Shown here: one piece after another, positions 61,198-64,000 of the stretch | Position numbering within the stretch: position 1 is the first letter of the stretch | How the letters are laid out: every line of letters begins with the position of its first letter | NCBI RefSeq assembly: GCF_030283145.1 | Contig: NZ_JASNWE010000004.1 | Coordinates: forward strand, 923,704-987,703 | Source: Actinomadura xylanilytica | GTDB lineage: Bacteria; Actinomycetota; Actinomycetes; Streptosporangiales; Streptosporangiaceae | Direction of reading: 5' to 3' | DNA: 64,000 nt | The notes under the pieces: model-generated | What the model saw: the letters and a program-made list of their open reading frames with translations, nothing else | Databases searched by the model: none | Told to the model about the DNA's origin: nothing | Translations under genes and position numbers: made by a program

Positions 61198-62187
61198 TCA
61201 GTTGCCTTCGAGGAGGAGCAGGCCGAGGGGCGTGACGGCGTGGTTGACACGTTTGCCGAGGCGTTGGGTCGTGATGAGTCCGGCATCGCGGAGCACGGTG
61301 GTGTGACGGCTGGCGGTCTGTAGCGGGATGGCGACGCGGGCGGCCAACTGGGTAGTGCTGCAGGCCCCCATGGCCACGGCTTCCAGCACGTTTGCGCGGG
61401 TGCGTCCGAGCAGAGCCGTCAAAGCGCATTCCCGGGAGCGGCCTGCGGATGACACCAGACCGGTCCAGTCGAGCAAGTGCGCAATGGGATAGGCGAGCAC
61501 CGGGGTAAGCGAGGGATCGAGCAGGGCGACCGGCGGGCCCCAGCAGAAGAAACTCGGTTGCAGGACCAGGCCCCGTCCGTCCAGCACGATGTCATGGTCG
61601 GCGGGGTAGTCCAGATGCAGGACCGGGAAGCTCCATTGCGCCGAGGGATGCAGCGTTTCCAGGACTTTGGGCCAGCCGCCCTCGGCCAGAGCCTTGCGCC
61701 GCTGCGCACGATCACGGTCGATCTGTGCTTGGAGTGCATCCCAGTACGGAGCCATGCAGCGATCGAAGTAGCTGGTGACGGCATGGGCAAGCTGATCGAG
61801 CGTGTCAAGGCGCCCCGCTGCCAGCCGACCGATCCACGCGGGGACGGGGCGACCGGGGTGCCTGGTGGAAAGCTCGGTGAGGTCAGTGCGCAACCGGGAT
61901 CGGGACGTGCTGCGCAGTGCCTCAATGCCGCTGGCCAGTGCACCTGTGCCGGTGGTCGGGGTGAGGAAATCGGCCGCGTAACCCGTCGCGGGGGCCAGGT
62001 CGGTCAGCAGGCGGGCGGAGGCCGGGACACTCGGCCGCACTTGGCGTTTCCATCCCGCGAATACCGCTGTGCCCTCGGGGCGGCGCAGCCGATGCAAGCT
62101 GAGCAAGATCTCCCACATCGCGTCCGCCCCCGCGGCGAGACGGATTCTCGACAGATCATCGCCGGTAAAGAAGATGCGCAACATCAT
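61198..62187 (-). CDS. ArsR-like winged-helix regulator with N-terminal effector domain
   Basis: A 329-residue protein. Residues 1 to about 245 form an uncharacterised domain (MLRIFFTGDDLSRIRLAAGA), as in actinobacterial DUF5937/ArsR-type regulators. The C-terminal winged helix carries LTALLGRTRANVLEAVAMGA, TTQLAARVAIPLQTASRHTT and VLRDAGLITTQR. GGAGA precedes two adjacent ATGs; the second (62184) has the better spacing. A short inverted repeat upstream may be its own operator. Base composition is lower in GC than the envelope locus, hinting at acquired DNA. Confidence 0.8.
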   Translation of the reverse strand: MMLRIFFTGDDLSRIRLAAGADAMWEILLSLHRLRRPEGTAVFAGWKRQVRPSVPASARLLTDLAPATGYAADFLTPTTGTGALASGIEALRSTSRSRLRTDLTELSTRHPGRPVPAWIGRLAAGRLDTLDQLAHAVTSYFDRCMAPYWDALQAQIDRDRAQRRKALAEGGWPKVLETLHPSAQWSFPVLHLDYPADHDIVLDGRGLVLQPSFFCWGPPVALLDPSLTPVLAYPIAHLLDWTGLVSSAGRSRECALTALLGRTRANVLEAVAMGACSTTQLAARVAIPLQTASRHTTVLRDAGLITTQRLGKRVNHAVTPLGLLLLEGN

Positions 62188-62210
62188 CTTTCTCCGTGAA
62201 TCACCTATGC

Positions 62211-62232
62211 CATCAGATCAGCATCTCTGATG
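62211..62232. promoter_or_regulatory. inverted repeat, candidate ArsR-like operator
   Basis: CATCAGA and TCTGATG form a perfect 7-bp inverted repeat with an 8-base spacer, 24 bases before the regulator start. It lies in an AT-rich divergent gap of 199 bases. Confidence 0.55.
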
Positions 62233-62386
62233 TTAGCGCGAAGGTGAGCACGTCACCTGTCCACAACACGTCAGAAATCGAGTCCTGGCGCGCCTCGCGA
62301 ACTGCCCACCCGTGCCACAGATCCATGCTTCCCATCGTGCCGGGAAGGACTTGTCGGCGACGTCAGGTCGCCCCAGGATCGACCAC

Positions 62387-62803
62387 ATGATCCGAATCGC
62401 ACTGTGTGCCACGTTGTCGGCCGTGGTGTTCGCCGTCCCGGCGACCTCACAAGCCCAGGAGACCACCACCGGCTCAAGCGCATCGGCAGCCGGGAAGGTG
62501 TTCTACGTCAAAGGCTCCAGCGTGTCGCTCAACACCAGCTACGGCAACGGCTGCAAGGCATGGATGAACGGCAGAACCCCCGGTAGACACCGGCAGGGGC
62601 TCGTGCAGTCGTGGGGCGACTACTGCACTATGGCCCTATATCACTACAAGAATGGCAAGCCCACCCGACTGTCGGGCTGGCACTCGCTCAACCACGGAAA
62701 GAAGCACACCGGCTTCTACAGCGGCTCATCCGGCAAAAAGATCTGGGTGTGCCTGTTCGATCGCCAAGGCAATCCCGACGCCATCTGCAGCAAGGCGAAA
62801 TGA
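62387..62803 (+). CDS. small secreted cysteine-containing protein
   Basis: A 138-residue protein with a Sec signal peptide (MIRIALCATLSAVVFAVPAT, cleavage likely after SQA near residue 23). The mature part of about 115 residues is basic and Gly/Ser/Lys-rich, with four Cys (C56, C80, C122, C134) that could form two disulfides. No family was recognised. Lys-rich, AT-richer codon use differs from the neighbours. The ATG at 62387 has CAGGA nine bases upstream. The divergent ArsR-like gene may control it. Confidence 0.72.
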   Translation: MIRIALCATLSAVVFAVPATSQAQETTTGSSASAAGKVFYVKGSSVSLNTSYGNGCKAWMNGRTPGRHRQGLVQSWGDYCTMALYHYKNGKPTRLSGWHSLNHGKKHTGFYSGSSGKKIWVCLFDRQGNPDAICSKAK

Positions 62804-62904
62804 CATACGCGCGGCATGAACCGTAGGGACGGGAAGTCCGGGCGGGGTGTGCAGCCGGAATCGCGGTGCGGCTGATCCGGCCCGCCCGCCATGCCGGACT
62901 CCCG

Positions 62905-62944
62905 CCGCGGCCCCGGAGGCGCATGATCGCCCCCGGGGCCGCGG
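62905..62944. terminator. long hairpin between convergent genes
   Basis: A 12-bp perfect outer stem (CCGCGGCCCCGG with CCGGGGCCGCGG) encloses a short inner stem (GGCG with CGCC). It lies in the 213-base gap between the secreted-protein gene and the convergent acyl-CoA dehydrogenase gene. Confidence 0.75.
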
Positions 62945-63016
62945 ATCAGGTGAAGACCCGAGAGAAGATCTTCAGCACGTCCAAGCCGACGGGCTGATGA
63001 GTACCCAGGTCAGGTG

Positions 63017-64000
63017 CTACTTCAGGAGCTGGCGGGCCATGACCATGCGCTGGATCTGGTTGGTGCCCTCGTAGATCTGGGTGATCTTGGCGTCGCGCAT
63101 CATCCGCTCGACCGGGAACTCGCGGGTGTAGCCGTAGCCGCCGAGGAGCTGGACGGCGTCGGTGGTCACGTCCATCGCCACGTCCGAGGCCAGCGTCTTG
63201 CAGGCCGACGACACGAAGGTCAGGTCCGGGATCTTCTCGCCGTGGAAGGCGCGCTCGGACTTCATCGCGGCGTGGTAGGTGAGCTGGCGGGCGCCCTCCA
63301 GCCGCATCGCCATGTCGGCGATCATGAACTGGACGCCCTGGAAGTCGGCGATGGCCGTCCCGAACTGCTTGCGCTCCTTGACGTACCCGAGCGCGTAGTC
63401 GAGCGCGCCCTGGGCGATGCCGAGGGCCTGGGCGGCGATGGTGATGCGGGTGTGGTCCAGGGTGGCCAGCGCGGTCTTGAAGCCGGTGCCCTCGGCGCCG
63501 ATGATCCGATCGGCGGGGATCCGCACGTCCTCCAGGATGACCTGGCGGGTCGGCGAGCCCTTGATGCCGAGCTTCTTCTCCTTGGCGCCGAACGACACGC
63601 CCGGGTCGGACTTCTCCACGACGAACGCCGAGATCCCGCGCGACCCGGCGGACGGGTCGGTGACGGCCATCACGGTGTAGTACTCCGACACGCCCGCGTT
63701 GGTGATCCACATCTTGGCGCCGTTCAGCACCCAGTGGTCCCCGTCCCGGACCGCGCGGGTCTTCATCCCCGCGGCGTCGGACCCGGCGTCGGCCTCCGAG
63801 AGGGCATAGGAGAACATGGCATCGCCCTTGGCCACCGGGTTCAGGTACTTCCTCTTCAGCTCCTCGGAGCCGGACAGCAGCACCGGCACCGTCCCGAGCT
63901 TGTTGACCGCCGGGATCAGCGAGGAGGACGCGCACGCCCGCGCGACCTCCTCGATGACGATCACGGTGGCGAGGGCGTCGCCGCCGGAGCCCCCGTACTC
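63017..64000 (-). CDS. Acyl-CoA dehydrogenase, C-terminal part
   Basis: A flavin-dependent beta-oxidation enzyme, cut at the window edge so that its N-terminal helical part is missing; about 327 residues are visible. MFSYALSEADAGSDAAGMKT and WITNAGVSEYYTVMAV are the FAD/substrate strand motifs. RKQFGTAIADFQGVQFMIAD and QLLGGYGYTREFPVERMMRD lie in the C-terminal helical domain, and the catalytic-Glu region is IYEGTNQIQRMVMARQLL. It resembles the FadE25/short-chain acyl-CoA dehydrogenase group. Confidence 0.93.
   Translation of the reverse strand, partial: EYGGSGGDALATVIVIEEVARACASSSLIPAVNKLGTVPVLLSGSEELKRKYLNPVAKGDAMFSYALSEADAGSDAAGMKTRAVRDGDHWVLNGAKMWITNAGVSEYYTVMAVTDPSAGSRGISAFVVEKSDPGVSFGAKEKKLGIKGSPTRQVILEDVRIPADRIIGAEGTGFKTALATLDHTRITIAAQALGIAQGALDYALGYVKERKQFGTAIADFQGVQFMIADMAMRLEGARQLTYHAAMKSERAFHGEKIPDLTFVSSACKTLASDVAMDVTTDAVQLLGGYGYTREFPVERMMRDAKITQIYEGTNQIQRMVMARQLLK

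Noticed and set aside
1..64000. CRISPR arrays, tRNA or rRNA genes, intact insertion sequences
   Set aside because: No regularly spaced direct repeats, no cloverleaf-like segments, and no transposase motifs with terminal inverted repeats were noticed on reading.

Overview
The window is chromosomal DNA from a very GC-rich actinomycete. Many genes start with GTG, coding strands alternate in long blocks, and F420 biosynthesis genes are present. The gene set (FbiABC, a TIGR03089 protein, two LCP proteins, a HelD-type helicase, CDP-alcohol phosphotransferases) suits Streptosporangiales such as Actinomadura or a relative, but the genus is an inference. I saw no tRNA, rRNA, CRISPR array or intact insertion sequence.

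Layout. (1) 1-4671: coenzyme F420 genes, with the end of fbiA, fbiB and a convergent fbiC separated by a strong hairpin. (2) 4.8-10.4 kb: a DNA glycosylase, a GDP-mannose-type pyrophosphorylase, a glycosyltransferase, a methyltransferase and a UPF0104-type membrane protein, followed by a decayed STAS remnant. (3) 10.6-11.9 kb: a long untranslated leader and a small MerR-like regulator. (4) 11.9-37.1 kb: a large cell-envelope glycopolymer locus. It holds GT4, GT2 and GT-C glycosyltransferases, an LCP ligase and a membrane acyltransferase. It also holds a 1181-residue GT2/TagF-like fusion, a CDP-alcohol phosphotransferase, a TarS-like glycosyltransferase, a fused pair of GT-B domains, and WecB/WecC for ManNAc and ManNAcA precursors. 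(5) 37.1-43.9 kb: a membrane-anchored beta-propeller, a stand-alone RelA/SpoT-type HD hydrolase, an SRPBCC protein, an acetoacetate-decarboxylase-family protein with a truncated SDR remnant, and a HelD-like ATPase. (6) 43.9-51.1 kb: a tightly overlapping polyol-phosphate/CDP-alcohol cassette. Its genes are a glycerol-1-phosphate-dehydrogenase-like enzyme, a LicC-like nucleotidyltransferase, two more CDP-alcohol phosphotransferases, a membrane protein, an IspD/TarI-like cytidylyltransferase and a glycerophosphodiesterase. (7) 51.2-55.0 kb: a membrane protein, an ExoA-like GT2 and a second LCP protein. (8) 55.1-64 kb: accessory and regulatory genes. These are an ECF sigma factor with its partner, a TetR/hydrolase pair with twin operators, a HAD hydrolase, an XRE regulator with a small-ORF operon, an ArsR-like regulator, a small secreted cysteine protein and the end of an acyl-CoA dehydrogenase.

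How the genes may work together. Regions 4 and 6 look like one envelope programme. Nucleotide sugars (GDP-mannose, UDP-ManNAc/ManNAcA) and CDP-polyols are made. Polyol phosphates are polymerised or transferred by TagF-like and CDP-alcohol phosphotransferase enzymes. Glycosyltransferases decorate the polymer, and LCP proteins attach it to peptidoglycan. The cassette in region 6 is the strongest candidate for an undescribed pathway: it appears to encode reduction, CTP activation, transfer and recycling of a polyol phosphate whose identity cannot be read from sequence. Region 8 contains a compact XRE-controlled module with a perfect 19-bp palindrome and three overlapping tiny ORFs, which I cannot assign to a known family.
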